Positions 35,568 to 44,885 are shown, counted from the stretch's first letter. The stretch is DNA of 64,000 nucleotides from an uncultured Lachnospiraceae bacterium (GCA_910579275.1 CAJTTO010000006.1:1-64000); one strand, 5' to 3'. Notes: a model not told the origin generated them from the letters alone. Program-made: numbers and translations.

Positions 35568-37130
35568 CTATAGACTGTCATAAAATTTTATTAGAGCAGG
35601 CAATTGCTTAGAAACCCTATATTTTTCCCGTACTTTAATTACTTGCTTTTTAAGTTCATTTCTCCTTTTGCGCAATTCATCAAAATTGATTTCTTCGTCA
35701 AACATTCTTAGAAGTACACCCTCTTTTTCAAGTATTTTAGTCTGCTCAACAGGCACGGTCGTAACAATTGGCAATCCGGCATCTAAATAATCATACAGTT
35801 TATTTGCCCAGCAATAAATAATGCCTTCCTGCATCCAGCTTCCATGGCTCTTAGAATACTCCAGAATATCATTCTGTACACTCGTTATACCATAATCATA
35901 TTGGCTTAGTTCCTGTGCAAGGTCACGCGCCGAAACAGGATGATGAAGATGGAAATAAGGATTTGATCTTTCCATATCAATATATTCATGTAATTTTGCT
36001 GCATCATATGATACCGGATATAAATGAAGATGTACTCTGTTGGATTGGCATAACAATCCAAGCTCCAAAAATCTTCCATCCTTGCTTGTCTTATATTCAT
36101 TGCCTGAAAACAATGTCCCTGCAAAAACGAAATGCAACGCATCACTTTCCTGCTTTTGTGGCGACTCATAATTTGCAAAGTCATTACAACAATCTATGAA
36201 ATAAATTCTCTGCTTACAAATTTCATATCCTTTTTTTTCCAGATATTCCATGCACATGTACCTGTTACATAATCCATCTGCATATTTCAGGCAAAATAAT
36301 TCTGCCTCAACAGTTCTTTGCGGTATATTCCTGCGCATTTCTGTCATTACATCATACTCATCAAATACAATCCTAGGAAAAATTTCTTTACAGTGAATCA
36401 AAATCTGTGGCAATTCAATGTCTGAATTTGCATCTGAAAAAATATGTAGTATTCCTGCATCCGTTGTCGCGCAATACAGCATTACTTCTTCCACATTAAT
36501 GCATAATTTACAACTAGTGGAAATGTCTAAAAATTCTTCATATTTTTCTAATGTTAAATACGTAGCATTTGTCCATATAATCAGTTCAACATCATATCCG
36601 TTACGATGCAGTGCATCTATAATCTTGTATGCCCTTGGTGCAACATTCGTCATTAAAAACATAATTTTTTTTGCATTCACTTCACGGCTAATATTTTGTT
36701 CTATATAATTCCTAACAGCCACATCTCGTCCGTACATATCTATATTTGAATAATATTTCTTCCTGATAATGTCCATATATCCTTGCGCATCGAGTTTTCT
36801 ATAATATTCAAAATCAACGCTCCAAGGCATTTCATTTGTTTTCCAATACTCCTTTAGTCCGTTTCTTTCGATATTCCTTGCTATATCTTCTTCAGACTTT
36901 TGGGCACAAGCTATTACAAGCTGATATCCAGACATAATTATCTCATTCTTCCTTTTGGAGAATGAATAAACTTTTACATCTTCAAAATCGGATTCCTCAA
37001 TACAGGCGTTTGTAACCACACAATATGCAATTTTGTAGCCGCTCATACATAGCGCATTATAGATACCATGACTCTTTTGTCCTGCACCATATAAAACAAT
37101 TTTCTTGCTTTTATCAAGTCGTTTTTTCAT
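35568..37130 (-). CDS. Rossmann-like module fused to a GT4-like (GT-B) glycosyltransferase
   Basis: 520 residues. Residues 1-90 are the module (KIVLYGAGQKSHGIY, YCVVTNACIEESDFEDVKVY, YQLVIACAQKSEE). From ~150 a GT-B protein follows: KIMFLMTNVAPRAYKIIDAL, VFAGTLFSGNEYK, VSARDLAQELSQYDYG and NKLYDYLDAGLPIVTT. The usual GT4 E-x7-E is not obvious; NKLYDYLDAGLP aligns with it and is the pattern seen in polysaccharide-locus enzymes. It overlaps the upstream cupin gene by 17 nt, with AAGGGGAAAGT inside that gene. Confidence 0.78.
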   Translation of the reverse strand: MKKRLDKSKKIVLYGAGQKSHGIYNALCMSGYKIAYCVVTNACIEESDFEDVKVYSFSKRKNEIIMSGYQLVIACAQKSEEDIARNIERNGLKEYWKTNEMPWSVDFEYYRKLDAQGYMDIIRKKYYSNIDMYGRDVAVRNYIEQNISREVNAKKIMFLMTNVAPRAYKIIDALHRNGYDVELIIWTNATYLTLEKYEEFLDISTSCKLCINVEEVMLYCATTDAGILHIFSDANSDIELPQILIHCKEIFPRIVFDEYDVMTEMRRNIPQRTVEAELFCLKYADGLCNRYMCMEYLEKKGYEICKQRIYFIDCCNDFANYESPQKQESDALHFVFAGTLFSGNEYKTSKDGRFLELGLLCQSNRVHLHLYPVSYDAAKLHEYIDMERSNPYFHLHHPVSARDLAQELSQYDYGITSVQNDILEYSKSHGSWMQEGIIYCWANKLYDYLDAGLPIVTTVPVEQTKILEKEGVLLRMFDEEINFDELRKRRNELKKQVIKVREKYRVSKQLPALIKFYDSL

Positions 37131-37632
37131 ACTTTCCCCTTTTGATTTTTGCCAGAAACTTTCTTACCGCTTTTTTATTTCTGCCATCCGGAGCCCAGTC
37201 TGGATAATGGTTACTGTCTTGGTTAAAAGGTCCTTGTTTTACTTCGAATATAGTGATTGTCTTGGATATTGGCAGGTTCATATGCCACTGATCTTTGTTA
37301 ATTCTATATATATTATTTTTATTTTTAGATGCCTTGAATCTCTCAATTACATTTCCCCTGTCATCAAAATAAATAACATACATTTTTCCTGATATCACAA
37401 TCTGTAGCTCATTATCATTATGGCAATGTGGTCTGAAATAGGAGTCTCTTGTATTTGTAAATAACATTTCATGTATGCCTGAGTTTTCACTCTCATGAAA
37501 ACAGTAGCGAAATTTATTCGTCCCATTATGCAGGGCATTATACTTCATTTCTTTTAATGTTTTGGATGATATTACTAATTTTTCATTTTTCCAGAAAACC
37601 ACATTCTCTTTTACTGTTTTTTTACTTTTCAT
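37114..37632 (-). CDS. WbuC-family cupin
   Basis: 172 residues matching the WbuC cupin-fold metalloprotein family: FRYCFHES near the start, FRPHCHNDNELQIVISGKM with the metal-binding H.H and the cupin turn, then VIYFDDRGNVIE and WHMNLP. WbuC proteins occur in O-antigen and other sugar clusters; their exact reaction is not settled, though isomerase or epimerase chemistry on sugars has been suggested. The C-terminus is Lys/Arg-rich. GGTGAGAG precedes the ATG. Confidence 0.8.
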   Translation of the reverse strand: MKSKKTVKENVVFWKNEKLVISSKTLKEMKYNALHNGTNKFRYCFHESENSGIHEMLFTNTRDSYFRPHCHNDNELQIVISGKMYVIYFDDRGNVIERFKASKNKNNIYRINKDQWHMNLPISKTITIFEVKQGPFNQDSNHYPDWAPDGRNKKAVRKFLAKIKRGKYEKTT

Positions 37633-37662
37633 CTCTCACCGATTTTAAAAAACACTGGCATT

Positions 37663-38325
37663 TTATTCAAAGAAAATAAAGCTATAATCCCCTGTGTAGC
37701 CCCATTCCTTATACAGCCACTCCCATTCCTCCACAGAATAATAACTTGCACATGTAAGCTGCCAATAAAGCATATTAACTTCTTCCTGATCATTGCGAAA
37801 CGACTCTACCATGATATGGCTGTTTCCTTTACTGACACGTTCTATTTCCTGAATTGCTTTTTTCAAGTCATAAACTTTCAAATTATGCAGTGTAGTCAGG
37901 GATATTACCAAATCAAATTCGTTGTCTAAAAAAGGGATTTCCTGTGCCTTCCCATATTGCAGCCTATTCCTCACTTCTTGCTTTGCATGTGCAAGGGCAT
38001 ACTCTGATATATCAATCCCAAAAACTTCCAGCCCTGGAACAACCTGTGTAAATTCATACAGTAAATGAGCCATCCCACATCCAACATCAAGCACTTTCTG
38101 ACCAGCCTTCAAATGATAATGCTCTGCCATCTTCCTTGCAACATTTCGCCACCTACCATCATAATGATACCCCCCATAACCATATTTACGTTCTCCATCC
38201 CAATAATCATACCCATACTTTTTTGCAATCACTGCACACTCTGCCTTGTTGTCGCTAGTCACACGTCCAACATAATCGCGTTTTGTTGCCTTATGTATTT
38301 CCGAAACAAAATCTATATATGCCAT
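37663..38325 (-). CDS. Class I SAM-dependent methyltransferase
   Basis: 220 residues with a clear motif I (GQKVLDVGCGMAHLLYEF), acidic EVFGIDISEYAL, and motif IV FDLVISLTTLHNL. A pre-domain (YWDGERKYGYGGYHYDG) is shared with methyltransferases placed beside sugar aminotransferases. Its ATG overlaps the upstream aminotransferase stop (TAATG), so the two are translationally coupled and probably act in sequence, for instance N- or O-methylation of an amino sugar. No Rossmann-like module is attached. Confidence 0.85.
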   Translation of the reverse strand: MAYIDFVSEIHKATKRDYVGRVTSDNKAECAVIAKKYGYDYWDGERKYGYGGYHYDGRWRNVARKMAEHYHLKAGQKVLDVGCGMAHLLYEFTQVVPGLEVFGIDISEYALAHAKQEVRNRLQYGKAQEIPFLDNEFDLVISLTTLHNLKVYDLKKAIQEIERVSKGNSHIMVESFRNDQEEVNMLYWQLTCASYYSVEEWEWLYKEWGYTGDYSFIFFE

Positions 38326-39482
38326 TATCTGCTCTCCCCATCCGTCCCATGCACATCTCCAATAATTTTTTTAATGGTTTCTATCACATATGTTTGTTGT
38401 TCATAGGAAAGATTATAAAATATTGGTATACTCAGTATCTGACGGTATACTCTTTCTGCGTTCAGGCAACACGTATTCATATAACCGTTTTCCTGATAAT
38501 ATGGATGTTTGTATACAGGAAGGTAATGTACATCTACCCCGATTCCCGCTTCTTTCATTTTGGTATAAACTTCTTTTCTTCTCCCATTTTCAATCTGTAT
38601 CGTATATAAGTGCCAACTGCTGTTGCAGCCATCTTTCTGATATGGCAGAATGATTCCCTTCACATCTTTTAGTTCTTCATTATATCTGGCAGCAACTTCC
38701 TTCCTTCTTTCCACAAACCTATCCAGTTTCTTTAACTGACTTCTTCCAAGTGCGCACATTACATCTGAAATCCTGTAATTGTATCCCAGTCCCTGAATCT
38801 CATAATGCCATGGACCATCTTCCCTATCTATCAGCTGCTCAGGATCTTTCGTCAGGCAGTACGCTCTGAACCCTTTTAATTTGTTATACAATTCCTTATT
38901 ATTCGTTGTTATCATCCCGCCCTCACATGTAGTCATATGTTTCACGGGATGAAAGCTAAAAATAGTCATATCTGACAGTGAACCTATTTTCTTACCACAA
39001 TAATCTGCCCCGCTTGCATGTGCAGCATCCTCGATTATCCATAGTCCATATTTATCTGCCATGTGTTGTATCGCATCCATATCGCAAGGCTGCCCTGCAA
39101 AGTGCACAGGAATCAATGCTTTTGTTTTCGATGTAATTCTCTTCTCTATTTCCATCGGATCAATATTATATGTTCTTTCGTCTATGTCAGCAAAAACCGG
39201 AGTGCCACCGCAATACAATACACAGTTTGCTGATGCTGCAAACGTAAGCGGCGATGTTATCACTTCATCTCCAGCTTTTATCCCTATTGCAAAACAGCAT
39301 GCATGTAATGCCGCCGTTCCACTCGAAACCGCAACTGCATATTTTGCGCCAACATATCCAGCAAATTCCTCCTCAAATTTTGCGATTCCCGGTCCGGTAG
39401 CTATATAATCTTCCTGAAGAGCAGCTACAACAGCATCTATGTCATCCTGTTCAATACAATGTTTTCCGTATGGTATCATCAT
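38325..39482 (-). CDS. DegT/DnrJ/EryC1 sugar aminotransferase, PseC-like
   Basis: 385 residues; the start at 39482 (MMIPYGKH) follows AAGGAGAAAAAC. PLP-fold family motifs: AVSSGTAALHACCFA, VITSPLTFAASANCVLY, IIEDAAHASGA, the Schiff-base Lys in FSFHPVKHMTTCEGGM, and YNYRISDVMCALG. The N-terminal IPYGKHCIEQDDIDAVV and the FAGQPCDMDAI segment resemble PseC, which aminates C4 of UDP-4-keto-6-deoxy-L-AltNAc in pseudaminic acid synthesis. PseB, PseF, PseG and PseI are not found in the window, so the product may be a simpler 4-amino-4,6-dideoxysugar or the rest lies elsewhere. Confidence 0.9.
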   Translation of the reverse strand: MMIPYGKHCIEQDDIDAVVAALQEDYIATGPGIAKFEEEFAGYVGAKYAVAVSSGTAALHACCFAIGIKAGDEVITSPLTFAASANCVLYCGGTPVFADIDERTYNIDPMEIEKRITSKTKALIPVHFAGQPCDMDAIQHMADKYGLWIIEDAAHASGADYCGKKIGSLSDMTIFSFHPVKHMTTCEGGMITTNNKELYNKLKGFRAYCLTKDPEQLIDREDGPWHYEIQGLGYNYRISDVMCALGRSQLKKLDRFVERRKEVAARYNEELKDVKGIILPYQKDGCNSSWHLYTIQIENGRRKEVYTKMKEAGIGVDVHYLPVYKHPYYQENGYMNTCCLNAERVYRQILSIPIFYNLSYEQQTYVIETIKKIIGDVHGTDGESR

Positions 39483-39529
39483 GTTTTTCTCCTTTTTCCC
39501 CATTTGTTTCTCATCATTTCACGCAATAT

Positions 39530-40636
39530 TTATACTGCAATATAGGCAAACATTTTATTCCATGCATATTCAACAATATATTTTTCATTATAGCTTTTAA
39601 TAATGCTTTCGAGTTTTTCCTGAAGTTCATTGACATTATGCGGCAGTGATGGGAAAATTGCCATCTTAGGGGAGTGTTGAATTATTGTTTCTTTTGCACC
39701 TAACAGCATCCTGCACTCCATGTCGTCAATATAAAACTTTATGTAATCAACATTCTTAATTCCTTTAGATCTACAAAAATCATCTACAGTGGTAACATTC
39801 ACTGTCCTTTTTTCCCTGAGTGTATTCTGAATATAATAAATCGAATTGTCATTGCTTGCATCTGGATTGATGTATATATCCGCTGTGCCATTATAATTGC
39901 TAAGCGCCAATAAATGCAGAGACATTTTTTCCCCAAAAAGTTTCTGACAGCTCAGAAGAGAATCATTTAATACAGGCTCTATCGAATAAACTTTTTTACA
40001 ATTTCGGGCTATTGCATTGGCTGTGCTAATACCAATATTCGCACCACAGTCTATTACAATATCACCACTGTCAATTTTGACATGGTCTGTTTCATACGGT
40101 CCCTCCTCACAGTTGCCATAATCACCTATCCATACCGGAATCACAAGATCTCTGACATCTGTCAAAAAAGCGTACCGAACTTCTTTTGCAACTGTTTGCA
40201 TAAACGGATTTGGGAATTTAAATTCTCCTATTTCCAGTATTTCATCTGATGTTTTAATCCCCTTACTTTCAAAATATTTTAGCCAGTACTCGGATGCCAT
40301 TTCCATAGCCACATCTGCATCATTAAAATCCAAAATATTTTTAATCCCTTTCCGAGCTAGTTCCTCTCTATAACTTCCACTATCCCTGCTTGTAACTGTA
40401 TTTAAAAAAATGTAATCTTCTGTGCTCTCCTTTTGCAAGAACTCAGTCATTTCATATACAGGCAGATTACGATATGATTTCTGCTTTCTGAATCCGTCAT
40501 CTACAAGAAATGCCTCTATATGATACTCAGTTTCATCCAAAGCCAAATAATCATTCAATATTTTTCCAATTTTTCCTTCACCAACTATAATGAATTTTTT
40601 ATCACTTAGTTTCTGAATCCTGTCCAGCTCATTCAA
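39530..40636 (-). CDS. Rossmann-like module fused to an FkbM-family methyltransferase
   Basis: 368 residues. The start is a TTG at 40636, with GGGAGAGG 5 nt upstream and no later in-frame ATG before the module. Residues ~12-105 are the module (KFIIVGEGKIGKILN, AFLVDDGFRKQKSYRNLPVY, YIFLNTVTSRD). From ~180 the FkbM domain follows: IVIDCGANIGISTANAIA, YSIEPVLND and VDYIKFYIDDMECRMLLGA, where the canonical D-I-E-G-A-E is degenerated to YIDDMECRM. Activity may therefore be altered compared with the FkbM enzyme at 19.4 kb. Confidence 0.82.
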   Translation of the reverse strand: MNELDRIQKLSDKKFIIVGEGKIGKILNDYLALDETEYHIEAFLVDDGFRKQKSYRNLPVYEMTEFLQKESTEDYIFLNTVTSRDSGSYREELARKGIKNILDFNDADVAMEMASEYWLKYFESKGIKTSDEILEIGEFKFPNPFMQTVAKEVRYAFLTDVRDLVIPVWIGDYGNCEEGPYETDHVKIDSGDIVIDCGANIGISTANAIARNCKKVYSIEPVLNDSLLSCQKLFGEKMSLHLLALSNYNGTADIYINPDASNDNSIYYIQNTLREKRTVNVTTVDDFCRSKGIKNVDYIKFYIDDMECRMLLGAKETIIQHSPKMAIFPSLPHNVNELQEKLESIIKSYNEKYIVEYAWNKMFAYIAV

Positions 40637-40667
40637 AAACCTCTCCCCCCATTTTTCTTCAATATTC

Positions 40668-41801
40668 TTAATAATTACGTTTTCTTACAAAGCTTATGTA
40701 CTGTTGCGAACGTCCAAAACACTTACAGAAATTCGGATAATCATTTAAATTCAGTTTGTCAGTCTTACTAGTCAAGATATCCATCGTGTCACGCAAAAAT
40801 CCTGCCAGTTCCTTATCATTATCTTTTAGGAGTTCATTTAACTTCTGTAATTCACAAACAATCTCATGTATTAATTTTTCTTCTTTATGTTTCAAGTTCT
40901 CATATGCAATTTCCAACTCACGGATTCTTTCCAAACCCTTTCTCACGATCAATACATCTATATTGGCTGTATCAATTTCCTCTCTTCCTGCAATAACAAG
41001 ATTATATGATTTCTTAGCATACTGTTCGCAATATGATTTTTTATAATCATATCCTACATCCTTATACCATGAATAATCAGAAAAGAAACAGGGAGAAGAA
41101 CATCCCAGTACATCCCATCCTTCGTCCATACTTTGTATTGCTTTTTTTAAATCAAGAACAGTCTCACAATTAAAATCCTCACATAGAAGCTGATCCTGAA
41201 CCCAGTCCTCTGCAGGTCTACTCATACCATGACAAAATTTTAATTGCGGCTTAAATATTTCCACAAGTTTCTTTACTTTATCCTGATATAGGCATATATT
41301 TTGCACTGCGATATGTCCAACCAGCCGTTTCATCCGCTCTACAAACATTCCCATCTCATCCTGACAAGTAATTACAAGAATTCCGTTTTCTTTTACAAGA
41401 CTTTTCAATTTGCCCAGTACTTCAGTCCCATTTTCTATTGTGGGCAAAAATCCTTCAGCGATTACTATGTCGTATTCTTTCCCACTATGCTGCTCAACTG
41501 TTTCTTTATAAAGCACATAATCCTCGATTTTTCTTTCACAAAACAGTTCAATAATTTCATTCTGTGCCGTCTCGTTTGGTTCCACCATACTCAAATGACA
41601 TCCCCATTGTGCCAATACCGCAGCGTTATATCCCCCTCCTGTTCCAACTTCCAATACCTCTGCCTTATGAAATAAAATAGTCGGCATCCCCAACTGCCTA
41701 TAAAGCTTTTCTCTCCGTGCACAATGGTAATTAAAGTCCGATATGTCTTGATGCACAGGTGATATTCCATGTTCTCTATAAAAATCAAGTATTTTATTCA
41801 T
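40668..41801 (-). CDS. SAM-dependent methyltransferase-like protein with C-terminal coiled coil
   Basis: 377 residues from ATG 41801, where GGGGGA precedes MNKILDFYREHG; a GTG at 41843 is possible but has no good site. Residues ~40-150 form a class I methyltransferase fold (AEVLEVGTGGGYNAAVL, HLSMVEPNETAQ, YDIVIAEGFLP). Residues ~280-340 are a charged heptad-rich coiled coil (ELEIAYENLKHKEEKLIHEI). A cysteine-containing stretch (GCSSPCFFSDY) lies between. No Rossmann-like module is attached. Substrate unknown. Confidence 0.75.
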   Translation of the reverse strand: MNKILDFYREHGISPVHQDISDFNYHCARREKLYRQLGMPTILFHKAEVLEVGTGGGYNAAVLAQWGCHLSMVEPNETAQNEIIELFCERKIEDYVLYKETVEQHSGKEYDIVIAEGFLPTIENGTEVLGKLKSLVKENGILVITCQDEMGMFVERMKRLVGHIAVQNICLYQDKVKKLVEIFKPQLKFCHGMSRPAEDWVQDQLLCEDFNCETVLDLKKAIQSMDEGWDVLGCSSPCFFSDYSWYKDVGYDYKKSYCEQYAKKSYNLVIAGREEIDTANIDVLIVRKGLERIRELEIAYENLKHKEEKLIHEIVCELQKLNELLKDNDKELAGFLRDTMDILTSKTDKLNLNDYPNFCKCFGRSQQYISFVRKRNY

Positions 41802-41861
41802 CTCGTCCCCCATTACTATCTTACATTCATTCCTTTTATTCACAATGCTGACTGCCTGTTT

Positions 41862-42782
41862 CTACTCACATCCAAAAGTTTCTTTTATGCACCGGCAAAT
41901 ACAATGAATGTCTACTCCATTATTTTTTTTCACCTCACTATATGTGCCATAACCTTTTGAAAAATCACATAATCCTATCCTTTTGAACATTGTTTCTTTC
42001 CCATACTCCGCCACAATCTCCGCAACCGCACTTCCAAGTCCCCCGATCACATTATGATCCTCCACGGTTACAATCTTCCCCGTTTCTTCAACTGCCTTAA
42101 TAACGGCTTCCTTGTCTATCGGTTTTATCGTATGCATGTCAATCACCCGCGCATGGATTCCTTCGCCCTGTAACTGTTGCGCCGCATCCAAAACATCCTT
42201 GAGAATGCTTCCCATCCCAATCAGCGTTATGTCCTTTCCATCCCGCAAAGTGACAGCCTTCCCAATCTGAAATGCATAATCTTTCTCATATATTTCCGGC
42301 TCTTTGTTTGTCCCAAGCCTTAAATAGACAGGTCCCTCATGCTCATACGCCGCCTTGGTCGCTTTCTTTACCTCCAAGGGGCTCGCCGGGCATAAGATTG
42401 TCAGGTTTGGGAGTGCACGCAGTCCGCCCAAATCTTCCGTGGAATGATGCGTTGGCCCAAGTGCGCTGTATACTTGTCCCGCACCTGTTCCCACTATTTT
42501 CACATTCTGCTTTTGCAGGCACACATCATTTCTTATAAATTCAAATGCGCGGTATGCAAGAAATGCACCGATTGTGTAGGCAAACGGTATCTTCCCACAG
42601 CTTGCCATGCCAGCCGCCATCCCGATCATGTTTGCCTCGGAAATTCCAAGGTTTAAATATTGTCCTGACAAATCCCTGCGGTACTTGTCATATACAATTG
42701 CCCCATTGTCTGAAATCAGGGCATATACCCTTTTGTCATTTTGCGCAAGCTCATATAATGTGTCTAAATATGCTGTCCTCAT
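41862..42782 (-). CDS. Transketolase, C-terminal subunit
   Basis: 306 residues covering the pyrimidine-binding and C-terminal domains of a split transketolase: MRTAYLDTLYELAQNDKRVY, LNLGISEANMIGMAAGMA, GLRALPNLTILCPAS and TVEDHNVIGGLGSAVAE. It needs the N-terminal subunit encoded 51 nt upstream. Split transketolases in sugar clusters supply ketose phosphates or transfer two-carbon units onto sugars. Here sedoheptulose 7-phosphate for the GmhA/HldE-like genes is an attractive product (inference). Confidence 0.92.
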   Translation of the reverse strand: MRTAYLDTLYELAQNDKRVYALISDNGAIVYDKYRRDLSGQYLNLGISEANMIGMAAGMASCGKIPFAYTIGAFLAYRAFEFIRNDVCLQKQNVKIVGTGAGQVYSALGPTHHSTEDLGGLRALPNLTILCPASPLEVKKATKAAYEHEGPVYLRLGTNKEPEIYEKDYAFQIGKAVTLRDGKDITLIGMGSILKDVLDAAQQLQGEGIHARVIDMHTIKPIDKEAVIKAVEETGKIVTVEDHNVIGGLGSAVAEIVAEYGKETMFKRIGLCDFSKGYGTYSEVKKNNGVDIHCICRCIKETFGCE

Positions 42783-42833
42783 TATGTCATTTACCTTTCA
42801 TAAATCTCCTGTATATCCCAAGTCACAATATTC

Positions 42834-43673
42834 CTACTTTTTTGAAAGCATTTCTTCCTGTTCTTTTTTTGTAAACCCTAAATCTTTATACAGTATTCGA
42901 AGTTCCTCCTCGTTCGGCATCCTGTAATGCCATATTGGGACATTTTCCATAAAGGACACACCTTTTCCCTTGATGGTATTTGCCACTACCAATGTTGGTT
43001 TTTGCGGCTGCCTTGTGAGGAGCGCCTCCTTGATTTCGGCGTGATTGTGTCCGTCAATCTCCACAACATTCCATCCAAATGCCTTCCATTTGTCTGCAAA
43101 CGGCTTCATATGTACAATATTTTCCAAGTCATCCATCGCCTGTAGTTTGTTGTGGTCAATGATTACCGTCAGATTGTCCAGCTCCAGCGTAGGCGCCGAC
43201 AGCGCCCCCTCCCATATGGAGCCTTCCTGACACTCACCGTCTCCGAGCACCACATACACATGGCTGTCCTTACAATCCGCTTTATTGGCATACGCTATTC
43301 CGATTGCAAAAGATAACCCATGTCCCAGCGCACCTGTTGATGCCTCCACTCCGGGAATCTCATGTAATTTGGGATGTCCTCCAAACTTTGAACCCGGCTT
43401 TCCTACATGCCAAAGCTCCTCCTCCGGGAAATATCCCGCCCTTGCCAGAACGGCATAGAGCGCATAGCACGCATGTCCCTTGCTCAGGATAAATTTGTCC
43501 CTGTCCTCCCATTCCGGATTTGATGCATCGTACCTTAAAACATTGTCAAAATATAACACGCTGATAATATCCGCCATGGAAAAGGAGGCTCCCATATGTC
43601 CGCCGCCTGCATAATGGGCTATTTTATAAATTGTTTTTCTAATTTCCTTTGCTGTCTGCTGTAAATTTGTCAT
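42834..43673 (-). CDS. Transketolase, N-terminal subunit
   Basis: 279 residues with the thiamine diphosphate domain: HYAGGGHMGASFSMADI, LSKGHACYALYAVLA, STGALGHGLSFAIG and the TPP/Mg motif VVLGDGECQEGSIWEGA followed by NLTVIIDHNKLQ. It pairs with the next gene. GGAGAGGTTAC precedes the ATG. The pair is distinct from a one-chain housekeeping transketolase and belongs to the island by strand and close spacing. Confidence 0.93.
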   Translation of the reverse strand: MTNLQQTAKEIRKTIYKIAHYAGGGHMGASFSMADIISVLYFDNVLRYDASNPEWEDRDKFILSKGHACYALYAVLARAGYFPEEELWHVGKPGSKFGGHPKLHEIPGVEASTGALGHGLSFAIGIAYANKADCKDSHVYVVLGDGECQEGSIWEGALSAPTLELDNLTVIIDHNKLQAMDDLENIVHMKPFADKWKAFGWNVVEIDGHNHAEIKEALLTRQPQKPTLVVANTIKGKGVSFMENVPIWHYRMPNEEELRILYKDLGFTKKEQEEMLSKK

Positions 43674-43697
43674 GTAACCTCTCCACTCCTGTCAAAT

Positions 43698-44771
43698 CTA
43701 AATGAAATTTATCTGATTCTCGTCCAAACCATACAGGGTATTCAACAGGATGTTCCTGTCATCATATACACAATGGTGCCGGCACTCCATTGCTGCGTCA
43801 AATTCCTGATACCGCCTGACCACTTCATCCGAAAACCATAGTTCCTGAAAGGACTTCTCATTTAAGTCACCGACAATGCCACTGCTCACATATGCCTTAT
43901 CATGGCAGAAATATACCTTGCAGTCCGCTGCAATCGTAGTTACCAGATTGCTGATATAACATTTATGGTACTGGCGTGCAAACACCATCGCCGTGTCAAA
44001 GTCACCCTCATATTTATTGATTACTTTAAATGTTTCATCCTCCAACTCTGTCTGCGCCCTGTGCAGCTGCGCAATAACCTTTTCCTGAAACGGCGCATGG
44101 TATGCAAACAAGTCTTTTGTTATCCTAGCCGAGAATTTTATGTGATTTGCACCTAACCTTTTCATGCGCGCCGCCATGTCATAAACCTGATTGGCATTCT
44201 CGTCATTAATGACAAAGTTAATCCCCAGCTCACAGCTTTTCTCTTTTATTCTTGCAAAATTTTCTATATTACTGCACACCTCATCAAAAGCACTTTCGGG
44301 TATCTTCCTGACTTTTGCATAGGTCGCCGCATCCGCGGAATCACAGGATATTCTAACCCACTTTGCGTCCCTGAGTACCTCTGCCCTGTCACCGTTTAAT
44401 AACTGTCCGTTTGTGATAATGGATGTTTCAACGCCAGCCTTTTTCATTCCCTCAATCGTTTCTATAATATACGGGTAAACAAGCGGTTCCCCGCCTCCGC
44501 TGAACGTTACGGCTTTGACTCCCATGTCTGCAAAGTCCCTGATAATCTCCTGCATTTTCTCCCATGGAATCTGATCCTGACGGTTCACGATGTCCCGCAG
44601 ACCAAGCTCACTGTCCGCATAGGAACAGTAATAACAGTGATGATTGCAGTAGTTCGTCGGTTTCAGCCTGACATAGATTGGTGCAATGCGCTCTCCCTTA
44701 TGAACCTGATTCAGCTTTTCCGCATGTGCAAATATTTTTAAATTGCTGTATGGTGTTGCCTTTGTATCCAT
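43698..44771 (-). CDS. Radical SAM protein with SPASM-like C-terminus
   Basis: 357 residues. The [4Fe-4S] SAM motif CNHHCYYC (C-x3-C-x2-C) lies near residue 42; AVTFSGGGEPLVYP follows as the SAM-binding GGEP strand. Cysteines near the end (KCYISN, DCKVYFCHD, ECRHHC) suggest one or two auxiliary clusters. It lies 24 nt downstream of the other neighbour cassette's terminator region and upstream of the transketolase subunits. It shares its last three residues (NFI) and general design with the radical SAM gene at 45.7 kb. Substrate unknown; sugar or protein modification are both possible. Confidence 0.85.
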   Translation of the reverse strand: MDTKATPYSNLKIFAHAEKLNQVHKGERIAPIYVRLKPTNYCNHHCYYCSYADSELGLRDIVNRQDQIPWEKMQEIIRDFADMGVKAVTFSGGGEPLVYPYIIETIEGMKKAGVETSIITNGQLLNGDRAEVLRDAKWVRISCDSADAATYAKVRKIPESAFDEVCSNIENFARIKEKSCELGINFVINDENANQVYDMAARMKRLGANHIKFSARITKDLFAYHAPFQEKVIAQLHRAQTELEDETFKVINKYEGDFDTAMVFARQYHKCYISNLVTTIAADCKVYFCHDKAYVSSGIVGDLNEKSFQELWFSDEVVRRYQEFDAAMECRHHCVYDDRNILLNTLYGLDENQINFI

Positions 44772-44834
44772 CTTTCTGTCTCCCCTGTCTTTCTATTCTT
44801 TGGTGGACGTCTGAGCAGTAACGTTTTTTAACAT

Positions 44835-44885
44835 AAAAAGGATGTAAAATATCCTATTGCCTTGACAATTTCATATCTTACATCC
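44835..44885 (-). terminator. Terminator of the retropepsin cassette
   Basis: On the minus strand GGATGTAAGATAT (from 44885) pairs with ATATTTTACATCC (to 44840), 13 bp with one G-U, followed by TTTTTA. It lies 25 nt past the retropepsin stop. Confidence 0.75.
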
